Shown in pieces: positions 35,922 through 43,136 of a DNA stretch of 64,000 bases. Below the pieces are notes generated by a model that searched no databases, was not told the origin of the DNA, and saw nothing but the letters and a program-made list of their open reading frames with translations. The translations under genes and the position numbers were made by a program. This stretch comes from an uncultured Flavihumibacter sp. (lineage in GTDB: Bacteria; Bacteroidota; Bacteroidia; Chitinophagales; Chitinophagaceae): NCBI GenBank assembly GCA_902168105.1, contig CABHOY010000038.1, positions 124,001-188,000 of the forward strand, read 5' to 3'. Every line of letters starts with the position of its first letter. The stretch's first letter is position 1.

Positions 35922-36889
35922 TGCAGATATCCCCGATCGCTAACTGGATACCATATAAACTCAATTATACTTCTTCTCAGGAATGGATGGTGAAATGGCT
36001 GGACCTTGCCGACAAACGGATGATCCTTCCCTTTTTTGATGAAACCATCGTGGCATGCCGGATCGGACAGCGTGAGCGTTCTTCGCTGGAAAGCTTGTCT
36101 GTCATGGATTTTGTCATTGACGCCGGAAAAGGACTGAGGGCGCTGGAACCTTCCGCGTTCGTTTTCCATGTGTCACGCTGCGGCTCTACCCTGCTATCAC
36201 AGGCATTCTCAGCACCTGAGGAAAATATAGTCGTGGCGGAGGCTCCGTTGCTGGATGAAATTTTAAGGGCACCGGAACATCAGCCGGACCTTCCGCATGA
36301 AACCCGGGAGGCCTGGTTCAGCGCTGCTATCAAGCTAATGGGACAGCAACGTAATGGGAAGGAGCAACATTATATTGTTAAACTGGACAGCTGGCATATC
36401 CACTTCTATGAACTGTTGCGCCAATGGTATCCACATACGCCATTCTTTTTCCTATACCGTCAGCCGGACGAGGTGATCGCTTCACACGATAAACGGCGGG
36501 GCATTCATGCAGTTCCCGGCATGGTCTCTCCTACCCTGCTTAAAACAGCCGGTCCTGAACATTTTGGAGGCGATTTTAACCGCTATACCGCACAAGTACT
36601 ACATCAGTTCTATATTAAACTGCAAAGCATCCTGGGGCTTAAAAATGCCCATAATTGCTTTTTCGATTATGCAGATGGCGTTCAGGAAATGATGACAGCT
36701 TTCAGCGGTTTCTCCCGAGTGCCTGTTAAAAGCGAGGAACAGGTACGCGACCGCCTGAAATATCATAGTAAAGCATCGCAGGAAGTATTTAAGCCGGAAT
36801 CATTCGAGAACAGGGAACGTTTTTTCTTCCAGGATTGCCACAATGCATACGGGCAATTAAGAGCATTGCATACATCTACTACTATCTGA
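35921..36889 (+). CDS. Sulfotransferase-like protein
   Basis: A 322-aa cytoplasmic protein. Residues 81-95 (VFHVSRCGSTLLSQA) match the 5'-phosphosulfate-binding loop of PAPS-dependent sulfotransferases, and 'FFLYRQPDEVIASHDKRRG' (about 175-193) matches the 3'-phosphate-binding segment with Arg and Ser. The acceptor cannot be read. The gene overlaps the hydroxylase gene by one base and is followed within nine bases by APS kinase, which makes the PAPS donor. That context strengthens the sulfotransferase call. Confidence 0.78.
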   Translation: MQISPIANWIPYKLNYTSSQEWMVKWLDLADKRMILPFFDETIVACRIGQRERSSLESLSVMDFVIDAGKGLRALEPSAFVFHVSRCGSTLLSQAFSAPEENIVVAEAPLLDEILRAPEHQPDLPHETREAWFSAAIKLMGQQRNGKEQHYIVKLDSWHIHFYELLRQWYPHTPFFFLYRQPDEVIASHDKRRGIHAVPGMVSPTLLKTAGPEHFGGDFNRYTAQVLHQFYIKLQSILGLKNAHNCFFDYADGVQEMMTAFSGFSRVPVKSEEQVRDRLKYHSKASQEVFKPESFENRERFFFQDCHNAYGQLRALHTSTTI

Positions 36890-36898
36890 CAGGTTTCA

Positions 36899-37465
36899 AT
36901 GGGACATATCATTCAATTCACAGGTTTATCAGGAGCAGGCAAAACAACATTGTCCAATGCGCTATTGGAATGGGGCAATCAACACCAGGTAAAGATCAAA
37001 CTGATAGACGGCGACGTATATCGCCAAACATTGTGTAAAGACCTGGGCTTCAGCAAAGCAGACCGGTTGGAAAACATTGCCCGGCTGGGGGCTTATTCCG
37101 CTTCAATAGCGGCGGACTATGACTATATATTCATCGCAGCTATCAATCCATATGAAGAAGCCAGACACGCGCTTAAGGCAAAATACGGCGCGGTGCTTAT
37201 CTGGTTAAAATGCGATATACAGGCACTTATAGCGAGAGACCCTAAAGGGCTTTACCGCAAAGCCCTGCTGCCCGACACGCATCCCGATAAGATCCATAAT
37301 CTGACAGGCCTCAATGATACTTTTGAGGAACCGCAGCATGCGGACCTTATACTGGACACAGGCAGTTTAAATGTGGAGAAAGCACTTACAACGACCGTCA
37401 ATTTCCTTCGTCAGCTATCCCCTGCCGGACGTTCTGTAACGCATCATGATCATCAGCAGAAATAG
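36899..37465 (+). CDS. Adenylylsulfate (APS) kinase
   Basis: A 188-aa kinase with a P-loop GLSGAGKTT (9-17), DGD (38-40), 'LGAYSASIAADYDYIFIAAINPYEEAR', the CysC-typical RDPKGLYRKA (113-122) and 'LTGLNDTFEEPQHADLILDT' (136-154). It phosphorylates APS to PAPS. No ATP sulfurylase or PAPS reductase genes are adjacent, so it is not part of a local assimilation operon; it most likely feeds the sulfotransferase-like gene just upstream. Codon and motif spacing indicate an intact enzyme. Confidence 0.9.
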   Translation: MGHIIQFTGLSGAGKTTLSNALLEWGNQHQVKIKLIDGDVYRQTLCKDLGFSKADRLENIARLGAYSASIAADYDYIFIAAINPYEEARHALKAKYGAVLIWLKCDIQALIARDPKGLYRKALLPDTHPDKIHNLTGLNDTFEEPQHADLILDTGSLNVEKALTTTVNFLRQLSPAGRSVTHHDHQQK

Positions 37466-37512
37466 TTTCTTTGATGATCACGATAGTCCCGGAAAATGCC
37501 GGGCCAGTCTAC

Positions 37513-37992
37513 TTACATCATCGGGATCTGTCTTCTTCTGATATAGATCTTTGGCGCCGCCTGCCTGAAGCTATAGTAATTGCGATAACCAGGATTATCG
37601 CGATAGGTCTTTTGATTTTCAGAGAAATCATAGATGATCTCCCTTATACCCAGCAGGATAGACATCCGTTCAAAAATGACCACGCTGTCGCAAGGTTCAA
37701 TACTGTCCGTTAACGGATAATATTTCTTATCAAAATAAACAGTAGTCCCGTCTCCCAACTTTTTCATGCTTTTCTTTACGTGAAAGTCTTTTAAGGTACG
37801 CTCTCCGGGGTACTTTTTATCGCCTGTGGCAGCTGCCCGCACACTATCACCCAGGGCATATACTGACTGAAGGTTTCTGTTAATAAACCTGGAAACACGT
37901 TTGTCATGATACTTCTTAAGCGGAACACAGGCACAGGATGAAAAGAAAAGCAGGAGGCAAATACTGCCGGAAACAAGCAGGATATTTTTCAT
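37513..37992 (-). CDS. Hypothetical lipoprotein
   Basis: A 159-aa protein with an SpII signal peptide (hydrophobic to about 18, lipobox FSSC with Cys20, then CACV). The mature part has a basic segment (KKYHDKRVSRFINRN), a middle 'DGTTVYFDKKYYPLTDSIEPCDSVVIFERM' and a C-terminal Tyr/Arg-rich stretch. No family is recognised. It is convergent with the APS kinase operon. Confidence 0.6.
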   Translation of the reverse strand: MKNILLVSGSICLLLFFSSCACVPLKKYHDKRVSRFINRNLQSVYALGDSVRAAATGDKKYPGERTLKDFHVKKSMKKLGDGTTVYFDKKYYPLTDSIEPCDSVVIFERMSILLGIREIIYDFSENQKTYRDNPGYRNYYSFRQAAPKIYIRRRQIPMM

Positions 37993-38154
37993 TTGGGTAT
38001 AGTATTGTCCTTTCTAAAAGTAGGGAAAATGGCCTTTCCTATTCTAAAAACACTCCTTTTTACTCTAAAAAACGCTCATTTTATACTCATTCCCCATTTT
38101 TTTTCCTATATTGAAAGGACTTAAATCGTAAGTTGCTTTAATAGAATTCCACAA

Positions 38155-38274
38155 ATGATGAACACGACAACATTTTCCTCTGCCATTCAGCAAAAGCGGA
38201 TAGGCCGTAAAATATGGGTAGAAGTAGTATTAACTGTTATACTTGCAACAGCTGCTTTTCTGCTGACGATCTAA
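38155..38274 (+). CDS. Possible 39-aa single-pass membrane peptide
   Basis: Frame from ATGATG to TAA with a polar, basic N-terminus (IQQKRIGRKIW) and a C-terminal hydrophobic helix (VEVVLTVILATAAFLLTI). A TAAGTTGC sequence resembling a -7 box lies about 25 bases upstream. It ends six bases before the stop of the convergent AraC gene. Small membrane peptides of this type are real in many bacteria, but there is no independent proof here. Confidence 0.4.
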   Translation: MMNTTTFSSAIQQKRIGRKIWVEVVLTVILATAAFLLTI

Positions 38275-38279
38275 TATAA

Positions 38280-39158
38280 CTATCGCAGGCTCTTCCTGAA
38301 CTCTTCAGGCGTCTGGCCTGTATACTTCTTATAAAACTTCGTGAAATAAGAATTATCTGCAAAATTCAGCTGGTAAGCGATTTCGGAGATCGTGGAGCCC
38401 TGGTTGGTGAGCAATCTTTTTGCTTCGAGGATGATACGGTTGCGGATCACCTCTCCTGCCGACATGCCCAGCACACTATTACAGAGGGCATTCAGATGAT
38501 TGGGCGTAATAAATAAACGCTCTGCATAATCTTTGGGCAATTTTAACGTACTATAATTCTTTTCTATAAGCTTCTGAAAATTCTTCAGCAATGCATAGTT
38601 GTATGCACTCGTATGAGAAGATGTTTTATCAAAGCTAAGACGGCCCACCAGGATGAATAACTGGAGCATTAACGTTTGTATCATATCTACCGACATGCGG
38701 GCCCGCTGTTCACTCTCCGTGATCAATCCTTCGAAAATTGCTGCCACAGGCTTATGGAGCTCTTCGGGCAGGTTTATTACAGCCTCATCGACATCCCCGC
38801 TGAAGAAGGGAAACTGCTCTATGTAATCCGGTTTCAGTAGTAATGAATGCAAGAAGGTCGCTGAGAAATTCAGGATATAACCATCTACATGCCCCTCAAA
38901 CTGCCATCCATGCACCTGTCCGGGTATCATGAAATAGATCTGATAAGGCTTTACAGGAAAGGTCTTAAAATCAATAGTATGCGTGCCTGCTCCTTCCGTG
39001 AACAACATGACATGGTAAAAAGTATGTTTGTGTGCACTGCGCAGGTTCTCATGCACGCGCAGGTATGGCGCAAATCTGCTGATCTGGATATCATCTTCTT
39101 TCACTCCTGAAATAGCGCCTACATCATAAACCGGAATTGCCTTTTTAGCCATCCTCAT
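38280..39158 (-). CDS. AraC-family transcriptional regulator
   Basis: A 292-aa protein. The N-terminal half is a cupin ('RVHENLRSAHKHTFYHVMLFTEGAGTHTIDFKTFPVKPYQIYFMIPGQVHGW'), which binds an effector, and the C-terminal part has the two AraC helix-turn-helix units ('YAERLFITPNHLNALCNSVLG', 'ISEIAYQLNFADNSYFTKFYKKYTGQTPEEFR'). Target genes are not evident; the FtsX permease lies upstream on the same strand at 39267-41645 (upstream in reading direction). Confidence 0.9.
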   Translation of the reverse strand: MRMAKKAIPVYDVGAISGVKEDDIQISRFAPYLRVHENLRSAHKHTFYHVMLFTEGAGTHTIDFKTFPVKPYQIYFMIPGQVHGWQFEGHVDGYILNFSATFLHSLLLKPDYIEQFPFFSGDVDEAVINLPEELHKPVAAIFEGLITESEQRARMSVDMIQTLMLQLFILVGRLSFDKTSSHTSAYNYALLKNFQKLIEKNYSTLKLPKDYAERLFITPNHLNALCNSVLGMSAGEVIRNRIILEAKRLLTNQGSTISEIAYQLNFADNSYFTKFYKKYTGQTPEEFRKSLR

Positions 39159-39266
39159 AAATCTTGAGTATCTGCAAATAATTTAGCCTGCCATCAGCAA
39201 AGACGACAGGCTAAATTAGTAAAATTTCCCCCGGCTTATGATCCGGGTTATGAATAGCTGATCAAC

Positions 39267-41645
39267 TTATTCCATTTTCAGGCTCTTTACAGGGTTCATT
39301 AATGCTGCCCTGACACTCTGGTAACTTACGGTCAGTAATGCAATAAAGGCTGTAGATAACCCCGCCAGCGCGAACATCCACCATTCGATGCCGATCTTAT
39401 AAGCGAACCCCTCCAGCCATTTATCCATGAAAAACCAGGCCAGCGGAAATGCCAGCACCATCGCAATAACAACCAGCTTAAGGAAGTCGCCCGATAACAT
39501 AGCCGTTATATCAGGCACCGAAGCACCTAACACTTTACGTACGCCAATTTCTTTCGTACGTTGCGCAGCTGTAAAAGTAGCCAGTCCGAACAGTCCCAGG
39601 CAGGAAATAAATATTGCCAGTATAGCGAAGTAATTGGAGAGCGTACTCACCACCTGCTCGCTTTTGTACAGCTTTGTATATTCCTGATCGGAGAACTGAT
39701 ATGTAAAAGGGAATCCAGGGTTCAATGCAGTACACAGCTTCTCCAGGCCCGCAATCGCGGTCTTTGTCTGACCAGCCCTGGTCCTGACAAGAATTGTTCC
39801 CCATGACCAGTTTTCATCCAGACGGATGATCAGCGGATCGATGGTCTGATGTATAGAGTTGAAATGAAAGTCTTTCAGCACGCCTATAACAGGCCCTTGT
39901 TTGCCGGCCCAGGTTAACGTCTGCCCGACCGGATCTTTCAACCCGATCTTTTTCACGGCGACTTCATTCAGCAGAAAAGCTGTGGAGTCGGTACCGAACG
40001 TGTTGGAAAAATCGCGGCCTGCCTTCAATTGCAGCTTCATCGTTTTTACAAAATCATATCCGACAATACCATCGGCAAAAGATGCCTGTTCATTGGGATC
40101 TTTCCCTGCCCAACCAACATTTCCGGTGTGATGCTCTATGATAGTAGGCGTGTTCCTCATTTTGGAGATACTGAGAACACCTGGTAGTTTAGATGCTTCC
40201 TCTTTAAAATGGGCGTAATGGCTGACCAGGTTTCCTTCAATGGTGATATATACAAGATTTTCCCTGTCATATCCCAGGTTCCTTGTTTGTATGTAATCCA
40301 TCTGCCGGTATATCACGATCATGCTGATCATGAGTATTATGGAAAGTGCAAACTGGAATACGACCAGGCCTTTTCTCAGGAAAATATTCCCTCCGTTGAT
40401 CTTCAATCCTCCTTTCAGCACTTTTACCGGGCTTAGTGAAGAAAGGAATAAAGCGGGATAGCTACCGGCTGTAAGCCCTGTCACTACAAGCAATGCGATC
40501 AACAATAACCAGAACAGCGGCTGTGTAACGGGTAATGATAATTGTTTTCCGGTTAACGTATTAAAAGCCGGCAGCAGTAGTAATGACAGTAATACAGCGA
40601 TCACGAAGGCACAGGCTGTCAGCAGCATCGCTTCTCCCATAAACTGTCCGATCAATGAAGAACGGTCTGCTCCTATTACCTTCCGTAATCCCACTTCCTT
40701 TGCACGTTTGGCTGATTGGGCGGTGGTCAGGTTCATGAAATTGATACAGGCGATCAATAAGATAAAGATCGCAACAAGGGTAAACAATTGTACATATTCA
40801 ATACGCCCTCCTTCCGGCACACCATTCTTAAATACGGAGTGCAGGTACCTCTCCGGAAACGGCTGTATGCCTAGTTCAATATTTTCTCCTGCTATTTTTG
40901 TTTTATAACGGTAGATGAAATCTTTCATCTTTGCAGCCACTTTATTGTGGTCAGCATCTTTTCGTAACTGAATAAACGTAGCCGGGCTGGTGTTCCCCCA
41001 ATTGTTGACCCAGTTATTTTGTGCCACAAAAGCAGGCCAGCTCCGCAGAAATTCAAAATGTTGTGAGGAATTCGCAGGCACATCTTCAAAGACTGCAGTC
41101 ACCTGCAGATCTTCCTTATTTTCAAAACGTATGCTTTTACCTATTGCTTTCTCCGGGGTACCAAAAAAGAACGTGGCCATCTTGCGGGAAATGGCAATAT
41201 CACCTATATTATTTAATGCTTTCTGCGGATTACCCAGTAATAACGGATAACTGAACATACTGAGAAAATCCTGCCCTGCATAATAGCCTTCCATTTTACC
41301 GGCCGTCGTACCCGCCTCAAAGGTATTGGGAATACCAGGTTGGGCAGCATATTCCAGACCGCTGGCATATTGTATTTCGGGGATGACCTTCTTCAGTTCC
41401 TCCGCCAGCAAGCCCTGTGTGGTATAGCCTGCATCTGCTTTTCCGTCGTACGACTGACCTTCATACACCTGGTATAAATAGTCGCCATTTGCATGAAAGC
41501 CATCCATGCTACGCTCATCCTGCAACCAGAGGATGATGAGCAGACTGCAGGCCATACCCAGTGCAAGGCCCGATATATTAATAGCGGAAAAGATCTTGTT
41601 GCGAACAAGGTTTCGCCTGGCAATTTTTATGTAGTTACTGAGCAT
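39267..41645 (-). CDS. ABC transporter permease, MacB/FtsX type
   Basis: A 792-aa protein from the ATG at 41645 (an upstream TTG at 41678 is less likely, since paralogues begin 'MLxNYLKIAxRNL'). Its plan is the same as that of the permease at 8893: TM near 20-42, MacB_PCD domain, three FtsX TMs at about 285-415, 'RKGLVVFQFALSIILMISM', a second periplasmic domain and a final FtsX core ending 'SVRAALMNPVKSLK'. No ATPase gene is next to it. Function in export or envelope maintenance is inferred from the family. Confidence 0.88.
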   Translation of the reverse strand: MLSNYIKIARRNLVRNKIFSAINISGLALGMACSLLIILWLQDERSMDGFHANGDYLYQVYEGQSYDGKADAGYTTQGLLAEELKKVIPEIQYASGLEYAAQPGIPNTFEAGTTAGKMEGYYAGQDFLSMFSYPLLLGNPQKALNNIGDIAISRKMATFFFGTPEKAIGKSIRFENKEDLQVTAVFEDVPANSSQHFEFLRSWPAFVAQNNWVNNWGNTSPATFIQLRKDADHNKVAAKMKDFIYRYKTKIAGENIELGIQPFPERYLHSVFKNGVPEGGRIEYVQLFTLVAIFILLIACINFMNLTTAQSAKRAKEVGLRKVIGADRSSLIGQFMGEAMLLTACAFVIAVLLSLLLLPAFNTLTGKQLSLPVTQPLFWLLLIALLVVTGLTAGSYPALFLSSLSPVKVLKGGLKINGGNIFLRKGLVVFQFALSIILMISMIVIYRQMDYIQTRNLGYDRENLVYITIEGNLVSHYAHFKEEASKLPGVLSISKMRNTPTIIEHHTGNVGWAGKDPNEQASFADGIVGYDFVKTMKLQLKAGRDFSNTFGTDSTAFLLNEVAVKKIGLKDPVGQTLTWAGKQGPVIGVLKDFHFNSIHQTIDPLIIRLDENWSWGTILVRTRAGQTKTAIAGLEKLCTALNPGFPFTYQFSDQEYTKLYKSEQVVSTLSNYFAILAIFISCLGLFGLATFTAAQRTKEIGVRKVLGASVPDITAMLSGDFLKLVVIAMVLAFPLAWFFMDKWLEGFAYKIGIEWWMFALAGLSTAFIALLTVSYQSVRAALMNPVKSLKME

Positions 41646-41822
41646 CAGAAAAAAGACCTTTGATCTGATCATTACCAATGAATACTATACCACAATATAA
41701 ACTTACTTATTCTCAACAACTTATATAATCAGGGGTTCCCTTTTTTGTTCGGTTTTAATATAAGTGTTGTTCAATTGCGGACAGGGGCACTACAGTAACG
41801 CAATGGCCGGGACGGCCAGCTG

Positions 41823-42314
41823 CTATTCAAAAAATTCCAGTTCTCCTGCAAAGTAAAGGTATGCTTCTGCTTTACGACGACGGGTGAGACCATCCAATAC
41901 CTTACCTCCGGATACGTTCCATTTCAGGAATTCAATTACGATAGAGGGATCTTTAGGATTTGCCTTTATCACCTTCAGCAGGGTACTGTCTCCCAGTCCT
42001 TCTGCAATACCATTCTTGTTCATGTCGGCGCCGACATTGTACGCGAAAGATACCAGGGCGTCAAACTGTTGTTGCTTCAGCGCTATGCCAGCCACCAGCT
42101 TATTCACGTTGGCTACGAATCCTTTCTTAATGTTAGCAAACAGGGCATCTGCACGTTGCTGAGTGATCACATCCCCTTTTTTAACTGCCTTTTCGTCTTC
42201 GTAAACGGTATTGCCCCAACCGATCGTCCAGACGCCTTTGCTGTCCTGATAGGCCGTCAGACGGCATTTCTCGAAATGTTTAATGAGTTTCTCCCCTTTT
42301 TCTCCTAGTTCCAT
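41823..42314 (-). CDS. GH24 phage-type lysozyme
   Basis: A 163-aa protein whose catalytic layout matches T4 lysozyme: Glu15 (KHFEKCRL), Asp24 (AYQDSKG) and Thr30 (GVWTIGWG), at the expected spacing. It would cleave the peptidoglycan glycan between MurNAc and GlcNAc. There is no signal peptide, holin, spanin or other phage gene near it, so it is either a domesticated endolysin or an effector exported by another route. The C-terminus ('GLTRRRKAEAYLYFAG') is the normal end of the fold. Confidence 0.85.
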   Translation of the reverse strand: MELGEKGEKLIKHFEKCRLTAYQDSKGVWTIGWGNTVYEDEKAVKKGDVITQQRADALFANIKKGFVANVNKLVAGIALKQQQFDALVSFAYNVGADMNKNGIAEGLGDSTLLKVIKANPKDPSIVIEFLKWNVSGGKVLDGLTRRRKAEAYLYFAGELEFFE

Positions 42315-42428
42315 AGTGTAGAGATTAAATGTTTAGATTCTTAAGCATTAAAGATATAATAAATATATTATCTGTCAATATAAAGCGGGATCAGCGGTAT
42401 TGATCATATTAAATTTAATTGCCATCCT

Positions 42429-42472
42429 CATACACGACGTATATACGGCGCATACACGACGCATATACGACG
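42429..42472. repeat. 11-bp tandem repeat, four units
   Basis: Four consecutive 11-base units: CATACACGACG, TATATACGGCG, CATACACGACG, CATATACGACG. They lie upstream of the MerC gene and run directly into a palindrome. Units 1 and 3 are identical. Confidence 0.85.
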
Positions 42473-42476
42473 CATC

Positions 42477-42492
42477 TCCGGGACGTCCCGGA
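42477..42492. promoter_or_regulatory. 16-bp perfect palindrome, candidate operator
   Basis: TCCGGGACGTCCCGGA reads the same on both strands. It is GC-rich in an AT-rich spacer, about 82 bases upstream of a consensus promoter for the MerC gene, and follows the tandem repeat. It may bind a dimeric regulator. Confidence 0.55.
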
Positions 42493-42573
42493 TGTGACAG
42501 GGATATTTTGTCCGATATTTCTGGTCAGAGGCCCCTCTTAATCTTATCGAGATCACCTTATTTCTAATTACTT

Positions 42574-42604
42574 TTTGCATCATTGTTTCATTTGCATACT
42601 TTTG
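42574..42604 (+). promoter_or_regulatory. Consensus Bacteroidota promoter (TTTG-N19-TACTTTTG)
   Basis: TTTG at 42574-42577, exactly 19 bases, then TACTTTTG at 42597-42604. This is a full match to the sigma-ABfr-type consensus and points to a leader of about 65-70 bases before the MerC start. Confidence 0.8.
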
Positions 42605-42677
42605 TTCCCCGGAATAGCAATCGTCCCTGCGAGAGATATCCGTAGACAAGGGAATTTTTGAATGTAAAGAGGAAACT

Positions 42678-43103
42678 ATGGAGAAAACTGAGAGAATTAC
42701 TGAGACAAAGCCCCCGTACCAGGTAAAGTGGGATGCTATTGGCATAGGCGCTTCATTGGCCTGCGCTGTGCATTGTGTACTACTACCTTTGGTTTTTACT
42801 ACTCTCAGCCTGTTTGGCATTGAATTGCTGAAGAATGTCTTCCTGGAAGTATTGACGGTATCTGTCTCTATGATTGCCGGTGGTTGGGCCATCTGGCGGG
42901 GATACAGGCACCAGCACAGGCAGAAGTCCGTTCTCGTTTATTTCGTAGCAGGGTTACTGTTGATGATAACGGGCAATTTTGCCGGCCATGGTCAACTGGA
43001 AATTGGCTTTAAGATCATTGGCGCAGTGCTGTTGGTCACAGCTCATATCACCAACTGGAGAGGTTGCAGGGATTGTGAAACGCATACCTCATCAATCGTA
43101 TAA
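42678..43103 (+). CDS. MerC-domain membrane protein
   Basis: A 141-aa protein with four TM segments. The first carries the cysteine pair CAVHC (Cys29, Cys33), the MerC metal-binding signature ('GASLACAVHCVLLP'), and the tail has a second, cytoplasmic-side CRDCETH motif. MerC proteins carry mercuric or related soft-metal ions across the inner membrane. No mer operon (MerA, MerR) is adjacent; Bacteroidota often have such orphan MerC proteins of uncertain role. It has its own consensus promoter and a downstream hairpin. Confidence 0.83.
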   Translation: MEKTERITETKPPYQVKWDAIGIGASLACAVHCVLLPLVFTTLSLFGIELLKNVFLEVLTVSVSMIAGGWAIWRGYRHQHRQKSVLVYFVAGLLLMITGNFAGHGQLEIGFKIIGAVLLVTAHITNWRGCRDCETHTSSIV

Positions 43104-43108
43104 ATCAG

Positions 43109-43136
43109 CCGTACTACTGTTAACGCAGTAGTACGG
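43109..43136. terminator. Hairpin between convergent genes
   Basis: Perfect 11-bp inverted repeat, CCGTACTACTG (43109-43119) and CAGTAGTACGG (43126-43136), loop TTAACG. It lies between the MerC stop and the PKD protein stop, and overlaps the end of the latter. Confidence 0.7.

Noticed and set aside
37513..37992. The lipoprotein downstream of APS kinase as a member of that operon
   Set aside because: It is on the opposite strand and has no motif linking it to sulfate metabolism.
42429..42492. The 11-bp tandem array as a CRISPR or a replication iteron cluster
   Set aside because: Units are contiguous without spacers, too short for CRISPR, and there is no Rep or DnaA-box context.
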